The notes below the pieces were generated by a model. That model was not told where the DNA came from. It searched no databases and saw only the letters and a list, made by a program, of their open reading frames with translations. A stretch of 64,000 nucleotides of DNA from Lota lota (lineage: Eukaryota; Chordata; Actinopteri; Gadiformes; Lotidae). The DNA lies in assembly GCA_026745465.1 (NCBI GenBank), contig JACYXH010000817.1:30001-94000 (forward strand). The letters run 5' to 3'. The position numbers were made by a program, and so were the translations under genes. This document shows positions 1 to 12,851 of this stretch, one piece after another; position 1 is the first letter of the stretch, and each line of letters opens with the position of its first letter.

Positions 1-357
1 AGGTGGAAGAGGAGGTAGAGGTGGTGGAGATGGAAGAGGAGGTGGAGGTGGTGGAGGTGGAGGTGGAAGAGGAGGTGGAAGAGGTGGTGGAGGTGGAAGA
101 GGAGGTGGAAGAGGTGGTGGAGGTGGAAGAGGAGGAGGAAGAGGTGGTGGAGGTGGAAGAGGAGGTGGAAGAGAGGTGGAGGTGGAAGAGGAGGTGGAAG
201 AGAAGGTGGAGGTGGAAGAGGAGGTGGAAGAGTTGGAGGTAGAGGTGCTGGAGGTGGAAGAGGAGGTGGAGGTGGTGGAGGTGGAAGAGGAGGTGGAAGA
301 GGAGGTGGAGGTGGTGGAGGTGGAAGAGGAGGTGGAAGAGGAGGTGGAGGTGGTGGC
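1..357. repeat. G-rich purine minisatellite (GGTGGA/AGAGGA)
   Basis: The plus strand is almost pure G, A and T in irregular runs of ggtgga and agaggagg, without a clean higher period. The array is cut by the window start. Runs of GG every 3-6 bases make it a candidate for G-quadruplex or R-loop formation. Open frames here (Glu/Val-rich) come from the repeat. Confidence 0.9.
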
Positions 358-480
358 TAACCTAACCCTGACCTGACGGAGTCATCTAGAACAAGACAAA
401 ACAAGATGGAGTCTTTCATTACAAAGACTCCTCCTGGCAGGAGGTGTCACTGTGGTGGCATTACAACCCTACCACACACT

Positions 481-664
481 CACATGTGCGCGCGCACACA
501 CACACCATCTGGAATACTCACACACATACACTCCTTCCACACACAACAAGCACACATAGTGTGTAGTGCACACACACACACACACACCCTGAGTGACAGC
601 TGCAGAGGATGATATGATATCATGTTATTTACCTGATGTTTATGTGACCCGACTAGTATCTCCT

Positions 665-733
<69 letters not shown>

Positions 734-779
734 CACTTTCAGGTGTCATGTTGGCTCCCTGAGAGCCCCCCCTCCTCAG

Positions 780-812
<33 letters not shown>
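481..812. repeat. (CA)n, (TG)n and poly-C tracts
   Basis: CA-rich imperfect repeat at about 492-590, a pure (TG)n tract at about 668-732 and an uninterrupted poly-C run at 781-812. The intervening unique DNA shows no gene. Confidence 0.93.
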
Positions 813-826
<14 letters not shown>

Positions 827-1040
827 CTGTCACCCAGAGTCTGTGGTTACATTCCTCTACCTAGTCTCTCTCTCCCAACTCCTAACACAGACAGCCCTGC
901 CTCCTTATCTAACACAACACAGAGAACTACAGCATTCCTCACAGACACACTGGGTACAGGGAAGTGGGAATGTGTGAGAAGCCCATTTATCAGGAAAACA
1001 TTCCCGTTGTTTTGTTCCACACTGAGGTTTACAAATCCAT

Positions 1041-1256
<216 letters not shown>

Positions 1257-1389
1257 TCTAGGCCAGCCAACACACGCTCAGTTGGTCCCCCACGTGGGGG
1301 AGATGGAGGGGGGTGGTCGTTAGGAACACGCACGTTAACACTCTAATTAGCGTGTTGATTGCTGACTAGTGATGCAAACCACCAGAGAA

Positions 1390-1850
1390 CACCCCCTGTG
1401 TCCCAGTACCCATACTACCATACTAGTATGTCCCAATACCCATACTACCATACTATTATGTCCCAATACCCATACTACCATACTATTATGTCCCAGTACC
1501 CATACTACCATACTAGTATGTCCCAGTACCCATACTACCATACTATTATGTCCCAATACCCATACTACCATACTAGTATGTCCCAATACCCATACTACCA
1601 TACTAGTATGTCCCAATACCCATACTACCATACTAGTATGTCCCAATACCCATACTACCTTACTAGTATGTCCCAAAACCCATACTACCATACTAGTATG
1701 TCCCAATACCCATACTACCATACTAGTATGTCCCAATACCCATACTACCATACTAGTATGTCCCAATACCCATACTACCATACTAGTATGTCCCAATACC
1801 CATACTACCATACTAGTATGTCCCAGTACCCATACTACCATACTAGTATG
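1390..1850. repeat. 30-bp minisatellite, about 15 copies
   Basis: The unit contains catactaccatactagtatg and has period 30, with copies differing at one or two positions. Each unit carries the palindrome atactagtat. The period is a multiple of three, so long open frames appear on both strands; these are not genes. Confidence 0.95.
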
Positions 1851-2009
1851 CCAGAAAAAGATTTAGTTAGTCCCAATACATAGTATGGAAAATGCAGAAT
1901 GCCAAAAACACCAGGATGTTGTACCACATCCGGTCGCATTTCGCAGTATGCAAGCCAGCATGCTGTTTATCTATTCTGCCCCACAATCCTCTGCACAGCA
2001 GACGATGAA

Positions 2010-3090
2010 CTGAATCTAACTGATTCAAACCCTAATAGTGTTAAATGTATCCTAGTCTAACTGATTTAAACCCTAATAGTGTTAAATGTATCCTAGTCTA
2101 ACTGATTCAAACCCTAATAGTGTTAAATGTATCCTAGTCTAACTGATTCAAACCCTAATAGTGTTAAATGTATCCTAGTCTAACTGATTCAAACCCTAAT
2201 AGTGTTAAATGTATCCCAGTCTAACTGATTCAAACCCTAATAGTGTTAAATGTATCCCAGTCTAACTGATGCAAACCCTAATAGTGTTAAATGTATCCCA
2301 GTCTAACTGATTCAAACACTAATAGTGTTAAATGTATCCCAGTCTAACTGATTCAAACCCTAATAGTGTTAAATGTATCCTAGTCTAACTGATTCAAACC
2401 CTAATAGTGTTAAATGTATCCTAGTCTAACTGATTCAAACACTAATAGTGTTAAATGTATCCTAGTCTAACTGATTCAAACACTAATAGTGTTAAATGTA
2501 TCCTAGTCTAACTGATTCAAACCCTATTAGTGTTAAATGTATCCTAGTCTAACTGATTCAAACCCTATTAGTGTTAAATGTATCCCAGTCTAACTGATTC
2601 AAACCCTAATAGTGTTAAATGTATCCTAGTCTAACTGATTCAAACCCTAATAGTGTTAAATGTATCCTAGTCTAACTGATTCAAACCCTAATAGTGTTAA
2701 ATGTATCCTAGTCTAACTGATTCAAACCCTATTAGTGTTAAATGTATCCCAGTCTAACTGATTCAAACACTAATAGTGTTAAATGTATCCCAGTCTAACT
2801 GATTCAAACCCTAATAGTGTTAAATGTATCCTAGTCTAACTGATTCAAACCCTAATAGTGTTAAATGTATCCTAGTCTAACTGATTCAAACCCTATTAGT
2901 GTTAAATGTATCCCAGTCTAACTGATTCAAACACTAATAGTGTTAAATGTATCCCAGTCTAACTGATTCAAACCCTAATAGTGTTAAATGTATCCTAGTC
3001 TAACTGATTCAAACCCTAATAGTGTTAAATGTATCCTAGTCTAACTGATTAAAACCCCAATAGTGTTAGGGTTAGGTTAGGTTAGGTCTT
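2010..3090. repeat. 41-bp minisatellite, about 26 copies
   Basis: The unit begins taactgattcaaaccctaat and repeats every 41 bp with few substitutions (tcctag/tcccag, ccctaat/ccctatt). The right end degenerates into gttagggttaggttaggtt, a telomere-like motif. The ccctaa element inside each unit may share that origin. Confidence 0.94.
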
Positions 3091-3640
3091 GCAATATAAT
3101 GGGTCGCCCATCTCAGCCAATATCTCAATTTACACGACCCCTCTCAGTTGTTATTGCTTGATTATATCATGTCTCACCCCTGACGGTTAAATCATATATA
3201 TTATCTTCTAGAAGTAGCGTCTTCCCTCTCTAGGGTCATGGGAAGCTCTTACTGGTCCATCTGCTTTAGTTCATTATTACCATTTAATGTCTTTGAATGG
3301 TTAAGATATCAACTCATTGGGTTTTATAGTCCAAATGATGATGATCAGACATGCCCTTCAAATAATCAAACTATGAAGTTTGAAACTTTTAGTCTCATAC
3401 AATACCTCACATTTCCATGTAATGAGCCTCAGTTAGATATGGTATTTGAATTCATAAGCGTACGGTGAATTGTGAGGATACTATTTAAAGTTCCCCATGA
3501 TCCTGGTTATAATAATGTCGCCCAGCCCTGTGTGACCTCACCAGTGATGCGTTATCAATACCTAGTGATGTCATAGTCTCGGGTAACACAGACAAGAGAT
3601 CAGGGAGTCAGAAACGAGTTTCAGTACAAAACCTGAGACA
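3091..3640. other. Unique AT-rich DNA, no gene recognised
   Basis: A plus-strand 76-codon open frame exists at 3238-3468, but I recognise no domain, plausible splice context or repeat identity. Left unannotated. Confidence 0.5.
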
Positions 3641-3865
<225 letters not shown>

Positions 3866-4124
3866 CAAACAAATTCCACAAATACCTGGGATTTGAGCTG
3901 GCTTTACAGGACAGATTTCCAGGCTGGCTTCAAAGATCTAGGCTAGTGTTTGAATGGCTGCAGATCTTTCACATCATTGGTCTTTCAGAAGTGGTTACTA
4001 TGGCAATGAATAGTTAGCGCCAAAACTAACTGAGCAGGGAGGGGGGGTGGAGACTCCAAGAGACACAATGCCGAGACTAGAGCTCCCAACTACACACATG
4101 GAAGTCCCACTCACACCCTCAGCT

Positions 4125-4300
4125 AGCATATTTACAGCCATTTAGCAGTTTTAGCCAAAGCAGCATGCAAGTCAGACTCAGAACAAATCCAAGTTAAATC
4201 CCAATTGGCTCCAGGATGTCTACAGGTGACTGTAGACATTGGGGGTTGAACCCGGAACTGCTTGGACGGGAGTGCAACATTCAAACCACTAGGCATGACC
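4125..4300 (-). mobile_element. tRNA-derived SINE fragment
   Basis: Read on the minus strand, a pol III B-box-like ccgggttcaacccc lies upstream of a degenerate tail resembling the fish SINE end (gctaaatggct with an upstream aaaac). Its right end merges into the 44/48-bp array beginning near 4305. The copy looks old and divergent. Confidence 0.5.
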
Positions 4301-5630
4301 CTAAGTCCTGATCTGAGACCCTGCACTAGACTAGACTGGCCCTCTCTACCTAGTCCTGATGTGAGACCCTGCACTAGACTAGACTGGCCCTCTCTACCTA
4401 GTCCTGATCTGAGACCACTAGACTAGACTGGCCCTCTCTACCTAGTCCTGATCTGAGACCACTAGACTAGACTGGCCCTCTCTACCTAGTCCTGATGTGA
4501 GACCCTGCACTAGACTAGACTGGCCCTCTCTACCTAGTCCTGATGTGAGACCCTGCACTAGACTAGACTGGCCCTCTCTACCTAGTCCTGATGTGAGACC
4601 ACTAGACTAGACTGGCCCTCTCTACCTAGTCCTGATGTGAGACCACTAGACTAGACTGGCCCTCTCTACCTAGTCCTGATGTGAGACCACTAGACTAGAC
4701 TGGCCCTCTCTACCTAGTCCTGATCTGAGACCACTAGACTAGACTGGCCCTCTCTACCTAGTCCTGATCTGAGACCACTAGACTAGACTGGCCCTCTCTA
4801 CCTAGTCCTGATGTGAGACCACTAGACTAGACTGGCCCTCTCTACCTAGTCCTGATGTGAGACCCTGCACTAGACTAGACTGGCCCTCTCTACCTAGTCC
4901 TGATGTGAGACCACTAGACTAGACTGGCCCTCTCTACCTAGTCCTGATGTGAGACCACTAGACTAGACTGGCCCTCTCTACCTAGTCCTGATGTGAGACC
5001 ACTAGACTAGACTGGCCCTCTCTACCTAGTCCTGATGTGAGACCCTGCACTAGACTAGACTGGCCCTCTCTACCTAGTCCTGATGTGAGACCCTGCACTA
5101 GACTAGACTGGCCCTCTCTACCTAGTCCTGATGTGAGACCACTAGACTAGACTGGCCCTCTCTACCTAGTCCTGATGTGAGACCCTGCACTAGACTAGAC
5201 TGGCCCTCTCTACCTAGTCCTGATGTGAGACCACTAGACTAGACTGGCCCTCTCTACCTAGTCCTGATGTGAGACCACTAGACTAGACTGGCCCTCTCTA
5301 CCTAGTCCTGATGTGAGACCCTGCACTAGACTAGACTGGCCCTCTCTACCTAGTCCTGATGTGAGACCCTGCACTAGACTAGACTGGCCCTCTCTACCTA
5401 GTCCTGATGTGAGACCACTAGACTAGACTGGCCCCTTCTACCTAGTCCTGATCTGAGACCACTAGACTAGACTGGCCCTCTCTACCTAGTCCTGATGTGA
5501 GACCCTGCACTAGACTAGACTGGCCCTCTCTACCTAGTCCTGATCTGAGACCACTAGACTAGACTGGCCCTCTCTACCTAGTCCTGATCTGAGACCACTA
5601 GACTAGACTGGCCCTCTCTACCTAGTCCTG
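4300..5630. repeat. 44/48-bp minisatellite with two length variants
   Basis: About 29 units built on tagtcctgatgtgagacc and actagactagactggccc. Long units (48 bp) carry ctgcacta and short units (44 bp) lack it. The two types are interspersed irregularly, and a gatg/gatc variant adds a second marker, so the array is a readable variant-repeat map. Confidence 0.94.
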
Positions 5631-5770
5631 TGATCTGATGCATGCCCTGCTCATGGACAGTCTAGTGGTCTGGGTGTTTGACTCCGAGCTGTCCACAGTC
5701 GTCTGCTAAGAGACTCAACAGTAGGACACGGGTTGGGACAGACAGAGAGAGGTGAACGTTGTCCACTCAC

Positions 5771-5810
5771 CCAATAGCAGCAGGCTGAGGGTCAGCCTCA
5801 GGGCGGCCAT
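5771..5810 (-). CDS. Candidate first coding exon encoding a signal peptide
   Basis: Minus-strand ATG at 5808-5810 in a good context (aagATGgcc) encodes MAALRLTLSLLLL and the first base of a Gly codon, then a consensus donor gtgagt (5765-5770). Upstream, a strong acceptor with a T-rich tract (tttttgtttacag) ends at 5855, so the exon would be 5771-5854 with 44 nt of 5' UTR. The peptide has the Leu-rich core of a secretory signal. Downstream exons would lie at or beyond the left edge; I find none convincingly in 1-5770. A possible upstream non-coding exon ends at 18966 on the same strand. Gene identity is unknown. What is seen is acceptor, Kozak context, hydrophobic peptide and donor; that this is a real gene is inference. 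Confidence 0.45.
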
Positions 5811-6076
5811 CTTGGAGATGCTTGGATCTGCGGACGCCCGGGCGGTGACTGCGGCTGTAAACAAAAAAGCTGCGTTACCGTGACGACGACACCATAACAC
5901 CCCTGGAACAGGAGGCAGACGCATTGGGGGAGAGAGACAGGAGGGTGATTGGCAGCCGGGAGGATTGTGTGGTGATAGACAGGTCAAAGGTCACGGTGTA
6001 ATTGTGTCACGAAGCAGACTAGGAAAAAAGAAAAGGCCTCTGTGTGCTTTAGCTCTACACACACAGAGCTGGGCCG

Positions 6077-6192
<116 letters not shown>

Positions 6193-6249
6193 CTCATATG
6201 ACTGTTGACACACAGCCAAATTAATCTCTAGCCAATATTAAAACCCGAG

Positions 6250-6505
6250 CAGAGGTCAGAGAGGAACCGAATGTGGTTCCACCTCAGACCTTCAGAGGTC
6301 AGAGAGGAACCGAATGTGGTTCCACCTCAGACCTTCAGAGGTCAGAGAGGAACCGAATGTGGTTCCACCTCAGACCTTCAGAGGTCAGAGAGGAACCGAA
6401 TGTGGTTCCACCTCAGACCTTCAGAGGTCAGAGAGGAACCGAATGTGGTTCCACCTCAGACCTTCAGAGGTCAGAGAGGAACCGAATGTGGTTCCAGACC
6501 TTCAG
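6250..6505. repeat. 43-bp minisatellite, about 6 copies
   Basis: Near-identical units containing gaggtcagagaggaaccgaa and gtggttccacctcag. The last unit is truncated by loss of cacctc. Confidence 0.94.
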
Positions 6506-6609
6506 TCCGGACCAGTGGGTTGTGGGTCATCCGTCACGTGGGACGAGGCACACAAAGGCCTTGTTGAGGGAAGATTTGTGGAAGCTGGTGGGCTCCTGGG
6601 TTTGCATTC

Positions 6610-6800
6610 ACAGGCCGCCGGGCCCCTGGGGCTCCCCAAGGCCCCTCAGAGCAGAGGGCTGAGGGGCTCCCCAAGGCCCCGCAGAGCAGAGGGCAGAGGG
6701 GCTCCCCAAGGCCCCTCAGAGCAGAGGGCAGAGGGGCTCCCCAAGGCCCCTCAGAGCAGAGGGCAGAGGGGCTCCCCAAGGCCCCTCAGAGCAGAGGGGG
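6610..6800. repeat. 35-bp GC-rich minisatellite, about 5 copies
   Basis: Units contain ggggctccccaaggcccc and agagcagagggcaga, with gcagagg self-complementarity to ccctc. The array lies between the 43-bp array and a (TG)n region. Confidence 0.92.
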
Positions 6801-6905
6801 ATGCAGAGGGGCCATGTGGAGTAAGCACTGGGGTGACCATGGAAGCACATCATCTCATAGACTGTAAGAAGGACATGTTTACCGTCATGCTGTTTGGCCC
6901 TTTAA

Positions 6906-6906
<1 letters not shown>

Positions 6907-6972
<66 letters not shown>

Positions 6973-7025
6973 AAAGAGGTGCGTGTGTGTGCGTGTGTGT
7001 GTGTGTGTGTGTGAGAGAGAAAGAG

Positions 7026-7069
<44 letters not shown>

Positions 7070-7088
7070 ATGTTTGTGTGAGAGAAAG

Positions 7089-7149
<61 letters not shown>

Positions 7150-7182
7150 CGTGTGTGTGAGAGAAAGAGGTGTGTGTGTGTG
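6907..7182. repeat. Compound (TG)n with gagagaaagaggtgcg interruptions
   Basis: Four (TG)n blocks are separated by near-identical gagaaagaggtg segments. This indicates a higher-order duplication of a block about 75-90 bp long. Confidence 0.92.
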
Positions 7183-8160
7183 AGAGGTCATTAAAAGTGG
7201 GTCTTTGGAAGGCCTATAAGGACAAGCATGATGGGGCTGAACCACTTGAGGTTTTGCGTGGGGGGGGGGTTTGATGGGTTGCATGAATAGACCTGTGAGG
7301 ACGTGCTGAGCACCCCCATACCCCTCTCCCCCCACCCCCCATCTCTGAAGCTCCGCTTCAAACAATTTACCATGCTGCCACAATTATCTAGCTCTACAAT
7401 TCAAACCGGCTCATCTGACCCAAACGTGGTTTGATATTAGATTTATTTCTCCTTGTTTATAATCTCATAATGGTTTGTACTCTGTGTCCTGCATTAGTTA
7501 TCCCCTGTTGTAGTGTATCGGCTGTATAGCGTCACTAGCTTACTGATTAGCCCCACACACAGCTAAGGTAGTCATCACAACCAACCAGTGTTGGAATGCT
7601 ACTTCTACAACGCAAGTGAGGGAATTGCAGTTTCTACGAACAGCCAGTGGTGGTTAGGTAACCAGAAATCAAGAGCAAACTTGTGAAATGAAATATGATG
7701 TACCTTGCCTGAACACAAATATGCCCATCTGTACAGCGACTGAACCACCGAGTGCCTCAACAGGCACGTTGTTAAAATACGAATATTAACTATTAAAGTA
7801 GAAATGGTGAATATCTCCGTCATGTACTCTTCACACAGAGACAGAGAGACTGTGTTAGCTAGCTCCACAATACTCTGCAGATCAACCACTGCTGGGTGAT
7901 GGAAGACGCGTCACCATCTGTGCGCTGCTTGTGATTTGATTGCATGGCAGGACTGTGGACACCCAGTTCTTACATTCATAACCTAACCCTAACCCTAACC
8001 CAGTTCTTACATTCATAACACTGCACATGCAAGGGCTCCATCACCAACTGTGGACACCCAGTTGAATTATGAATTATTATGAATAATGATGAATTATTAA
8101 TGTAAATATTATGAATATTAAACTGGCAATCACAGGTTAGAGAACCTTGCTCCTCCTAAC
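7183..8160. other. Unique DNA, no gene recognised
   Basis: Contains a G run at 7260-7269 and a short telomere-like taaccctaaccctaaccc at 7982-8000 that interrupts a direct repeat of cagttcttacattcataac. No open frame here has recognisable homology. Confidence 0.5.
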
Positions 8161-8252
8161 TTTCTGCTCCCCAGTCTCGTGCACTCTCTCTCACGTGCAC
8201 TCTCTCTCGTGCACTCTCTCGCACGTGCACTCTCTCTCGCACGCGCTCTCTC
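8161..8252. repeat. gtgcactctctctc short tandem repeat
   Basis: Imperfect repeats of cacgtgcactctctct with gtgcac and cacgtg palindromes. Confidence 0.8.
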
Positions 8253-8377
8253 ACGTGTGCTCCACCTCACAATGTGCACGTGTGCATGCTTCTTGTGGTG
8301 TTCTGTGTGTCACGGATGTTGTGCGACACAAATGCGAGTGTGAGCAGTGTGTGTGCAACCAGCCCTGGCCCGGAAAC

Positions 8378-8381
<4 letters not shown>

Positions 8382-8450
<69 letters not shown>
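8382..8450. repeat. (TG)n microsatellite
   Basis: About 69 bp of uninterrupted TG. Confidence 0.95.
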
Positions 8451-8452
<2 letters not shown>

Positions 8453-8707
8453 CACACTCCCTCTGAAAGCAGAGAGTGCACCGACAAACTGTTCCCTCTC
8501 TCTCCTCCGTCCTTCTCCTCTCTCCCCTCTCCCTCTCTGTCTCCCTAAATCTAGGCCACCAGCCCCCCACCCCTGTCTCATCATGGGGTCAGCTGGGGTG
8601 GGGAGGAGGTAGGAGGGAGGGCGATGAAGGTCATTCTTATTCTAATTCCTCTGTCACTCGGCCTGAAAGAGGGGGCCCGTCACCAGGCTACAGGAATGTA
8701 CCAGAAC

Positions 8708-8948
8708 AGAGAAGGGGGGGGAGTGAGAGGGGGAGAGAGTGAGAGGAGGGAGAGAGTGAGAGGGGGAGAGAGTGAGAGGGGGAGAGAGTGAGAGGAGGGA
8801 GAGAGTGAGAGGGGGAGAGAGTGAGAGGGGGAGAGAGTGAGAGGAGGGAGAGAGAGAGAGGAGGGAGAGAGTGAGAGGAGGGAGAGAGTGAGAGGAGGGA
8901 GAGAGTGAAAGAGAGACAGTGAGAGAGAGAGAGCATGAGAGAGAGTGA
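8708..8948. repeat. Purine minisatellite gagagagtgagaggggga
   Basis: Units of about 18-20 bp alternate between agaggggga and agaggaggg forms. The plus strand is nearly pure purine. Confidence 0.9.
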
Positions 8949-8949
8949 G

Positions 8950-10372
8950 CACAACCATTAACACAACCCCAAGAAATACACTGATCCATTAACACAACCC
9001 CAAGAAATACACTGATCCATTAACACAACCCCATGAAATACACTGATCCATTAACACAACCCCAAGAAATACACTGATCCATTAACACAACCCCATGAAA
9101 TACACTGATCCATTAACACAACCCCGTGAAATACACTGATCCATTAACACAACCTTTAACACAACCCCAAGAAATACACTGATCCATTAACACAACCCCA
9201 TGAAATACACTGATCCATTAACACAACCCCATGAAATACACTGATCCATTAACACAACCCCATGAAATACACTGATCCATTAACACAACCCCATGAAATA
9301 CACTGATCCATTAACACAACCCCATGAAATACACTGATCCATTAACACAACCTTTAACACAACCCCAAGAAATACACTGATCCATTAACACAACCTTTAA
9401 CACAACCCCAAGAAATACACTGATCCATTAACACAACCATTAACACAACCCCAAGAAATACACTGATCCATTAACACAACCCCAAGAAATACACTGATCC
9501 ATTAACACAACCCCAAGAAATACACTGATCCATTAACACAACCATTAACACAACCCCAAGAAATACACTGATCTATTAACACAACCATTAACACAACCCC
9601 AAGAAATACACTGATCCATTAACACAACCTTTAACACAACCCCAAGAAATACACTGATCCATTAACACAACCCCATGAAATACACTGATCCATTAACACA
9701 ACCCCGTGAAATACACTGATCCATTAACACAACCTTTAACACAACCCCAAGAAATACACTGATCCATTAACACAACCCCATGAAATACACTGATCCATTA
9801 ACACAACCCCATGAAATACACTGATCCATTAACACAACCCCATGAAATACACTGATCCATTAACACAACCATTAACACAACCCCATGAAATACAATGATC
9901 CATTAACACAACCATTAACACAACCCAAGAAATACACTGATCCATTAACACAACCCCATGAAATACACTGATCCATTAACACAACCCCATGAAATACACT
10001 GATCCATTAACACAACCCCATGAAATACACTGATCCATTAACACAACCCCATGAAATACACTGATCCATTAACACAACCCCATGAAATACACTGATCCAT
10101 TAACACAACCCCATGAAATACACTGATCCATTAACACAACCCCAAGAAATACACTGATCCATTAACACAACCTTTAACACAACCCCAAGAAATACACTGA
10201 TCCATTAACACAACCATTAACACAACCCCAAGAAATACACTGATCCATTAACACAACCCCATGAAATACACTGATCCATTAACACAACCCCAAGAAATAC
10301 ACTGATCCATTAACACAACCCCAAGAAATACACTGATCCATTAACACAACCCCATGAAATACACTGATCTGG
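8950..10372. repeat. 31-bp minisatellite, about 43 units with insertion variants
   Basis: The unit is attaacacaaccccaagaaa followed by tacactgatcc. Variants are ccaag/ccatg/ccgtg, plus units with an extra ttaacacaac block. The variants recur in short clusters, implying duplications of several units at a time. Confidence 0.95.
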
Positions 10373-10625
10373 AGTGCATATCTGTGTGCATCATAGATAG
10401 AGAGGGTGACGCTCTCACTGACAGCTCTGTCGGATCCGACCTTTGACCCCTAGCTGCTTTAGGGGCGGAAAAAGACAATAGCCGAGCGATGGATGTGCTG
10501 GTGCACGAGGTGGTCTCAGGGGGAGGGCAGCCCCCCACTGGCGATGGGAGTGACACTGGATTACTGATTTACTGTGGGAGGGCCAATGGTTCTGCTGCTA
10601 TTCACACTGGTCAACTTCTGCTGGT
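10373..10625. other. Unique DNA, no gene recognised
   Basis: Moderately GC-rich single-copy sequence between the 31-bp array and a poly-G tract. No recognised exon. Confidence 0.5.
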
Positions 10626-10648
10626 TAAATGGGGGGGGGGGGGGGGGG

Positions 10649-11385
10649 TGATGTGTAGTGGTCAGGGTGACTCCCAGCCAAAAGGTTCTGGGTTCGATCC
10701 CTAATGTCTGCAGATTACCTTTAGTCATCCTTGGGCAAGATGCCCCCTAACCCCTACCTGCTCCTTAATGACCTGTCTCTGTACTGTCTAACCCCTACCT
10801 GCTCCTTAATGACCTGTCTCTGTACTGTCTAACCCCTACCTGCTCCTTAATGACCTGTCTCTGTACTGTCTAACCCCTACCTGCTCCTTAATGACCTGTC
10901 TCTGTACTGTCTAACCCCTACCTGCTCCTTAATGACCTGTCTCTGTACTGTCTAACCCCTACCTGCTCCTTAATGACCTGTCTCTGTACTGTCTAACCCC
11001 TACCTGCTCCTGAATGACCTGTCTCTGTACTGTCTAACCCCTACCTGCTCCTGAATGACCTGTCTCTGTACTGTCTAACCCCTACCTGCTCCTTAATGAC
11101 GTGTCTCTGTACTGTCTAACCCCTACCTGCTCCTTAATGACCTGTCTCTGTACTGTCTAACCCCTACCTGCTCCTTAATGACCTGTCTGTACTGTCTAAC
11201 CCCTACCTGCTCCTTAATGACCTGTCTCTGTACTGTCTAACCCCTACCTGCTCCTTAATGACCTGTCTCTGTACTGTCTAACCCCTACCTGCTCCTTAAT
11301 GACCTGTCTCTGTACTGTCTAACCCCTACCTGCTCCTTAATGACATGCATCTGAATACACTGTAAGTCAGTGAGGAGAAAAGGGA
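10649..11385 (+). mobile_element. tRNA-derived SINE with an internally amplified body
   Basis: It starts after a G run (10630-10648). A tRNA-like head (tagtggtcagggtgactc) is followed by a pol III B box, ggttcgatccc at 10691-10701. The body reads tcatccttgggcaagatg. After the array at 10748-11345 the element resumes with catctgaatacactgtaagt, the usual SINE tail. A second, reverse-oriented copy of the same body at about 47800-47915 lacks the amplification, which confirms that the array is inside the SINE. Confidence 0.75.
10748..11345. repeat. 41-bp minisatellite born inside a SINE, about 14 copies
   Basis: The unit is cccctacctgctccttaatg followed by acctgtctctgtactgtctaa. Copies are nearly identical; one lacks a ctct dinucleotide pair and others carry tgaatg or gacgtg. 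The first half is the SINE body motif. Confidence 0.95.
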
Positions 11386-11740
11386 TATACTGAGTGAGTA
11401 TTGGAGCGTCTCTCAGTCTGGTCTGGCAGAGATACGACGTGGAGACTAAATATCAGCCTCCGACAGCGACAACAAAGGAACAAGATAAGGCTGGCAACCT
11501 GTGTGTGGCTTGGTGTGTGTGCATGCACGTGTACATCCATATGTGCTTGTTTGTGTGTGTGCGTGCACGGGCTCTCGCCGTGTTACTGAAGGATTTGTGT
11601 GGATGTGCGTGCATGTTGTGTACAACTAAAGATAAGCTTGTAGTGAGTCAGTAAGTTATGGCACGGAGCTGGAAGTGAAGTACAGGTCATAGGTCACTAT
11701 CGACTGAGAGCAGAAGAACAACACAGAGCATTTAGAAACC
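11386..11740. other. Unique DNA with short TG-rich stretch
   Basis: Single-copy sequence. An 86-codon plus-strand frame has no recognised domain. Confidence 0.5.
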
Positions 11741-12445
11741 ACCTCACAGGGGCCTCAGACCAGGGTCACCACCTCACAGGGGCCTCAGACCAGGGTCACC
11801 ACCTCACAGGAGCCTCAGACCAGGGTCACCACCTCACAGGGGCCTCAGACCAGGGTCACCACCTCACAGGGGCCTCAGACCAGGGTCACCACCTCACAGG
11901 AGCCTCAGACCAGGGTCACCACCTCACAGGGGCCTCAGACCAGGGTCACCACCTCACAGGAGCCTCAGACCAGGGTCACCACCTCACAGGAGCCTCAGAC
12001 CAGGGTCACCACCTCACAGGAGCCTCAGACCAGGGTCACCACCTCACAGGAGCCTCAGACCAGGGTCACCACCTCACAGGGGCCTCAGACCAGGGTCACC
12101 ACCTCACAGGAGCCTCAGACCAGGGTCACCACCTCACAGGAGCCTCAGACCAGGGTCACCACCTCACAGGAGCCTCAGACCAGGGACACCACCTCACAGG
12201 AGCCTCAGACCAGGGTCACCACCTCACAGGAGCCTCAGACCAGGGTCACCACCTCACAGGGGCCTCAGACCAGGGTCACCACCTCACAGGAGCCTCAAAC
12301 CAGGGTCACCACCTCACAGGAGCCTCAGACCAGGGTCACCACCTCACAGGGGCCTCAGACCAGGGTCACCACCTCACAGGAGCCTCAGACCAGGGTCACC
12401 ACCTCACAGGAGCCTCAGACCAGGGTCACCACGACTGAGGACCCC
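11741..12445. repeat. 30-bp minisatellite, about 23 copies
   Basis: The unit is caccacctcacaggggcctc followed by agaccagggt, with exact 30-bp spacing and a single g/a variant (aggggcc or aggagcc). Very low divergence indicates recent expansion or homogenisation. Confidence 0.96.
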
Positions 12446-12851
12446 ACCTCACAGGTCTGATGGGAGCTAATTCAAGGCCTCCATGCAGAGAGCTGTCAGC
12501 TGTGCAGTGACAGCTCCCTCATTAACTCCACAGCCTGCAGCACTTAGGTCCTCAGATATCAGCGTGACACCGTTGGCACTTGGCTGGTTGCAAGGACCAC
12601 TGGCTACCTGGGGGCTCAGGTAGGATAAAGACCCGAGGCATGCTAGACTAATTTACTGCTTTAATTACAGTACATTTAATTCAACCTTACTGTCGTGAAC
12701 ACAATGTGCCGGCACATTCAAACGAACACTTTCATATACTTATATATATCTATATCTACATGGCCTATAATAAACTCGATATAACAACATAATAAAATAC
12801 ATTGAACGGTAGAATATTATTTGTAATAGAGCTGTGCAGATTTCATACAGA
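12446..12851. other. Unique DNA, no gene recognised
   Basis: Single-copy sequence becoming AT-rich toward the right. A possible plus-strand donor (ctcaggtaggat) near 12617 has no matching recognisable exon. Confidence 0.5.

Noticed and set aside
1359-1883. Open frames of 164-174 codons on both strands (SQYPYYHTSM and MVVWVLGHTS repeats)
   Set aside because: By-product of a 30-bp array; overlapping frames on both strands and no gene context.
3238-3468. 76-codon frame in unique AT-rich DNA
   Set aside because: No homology recognised and no splice or promoter support.
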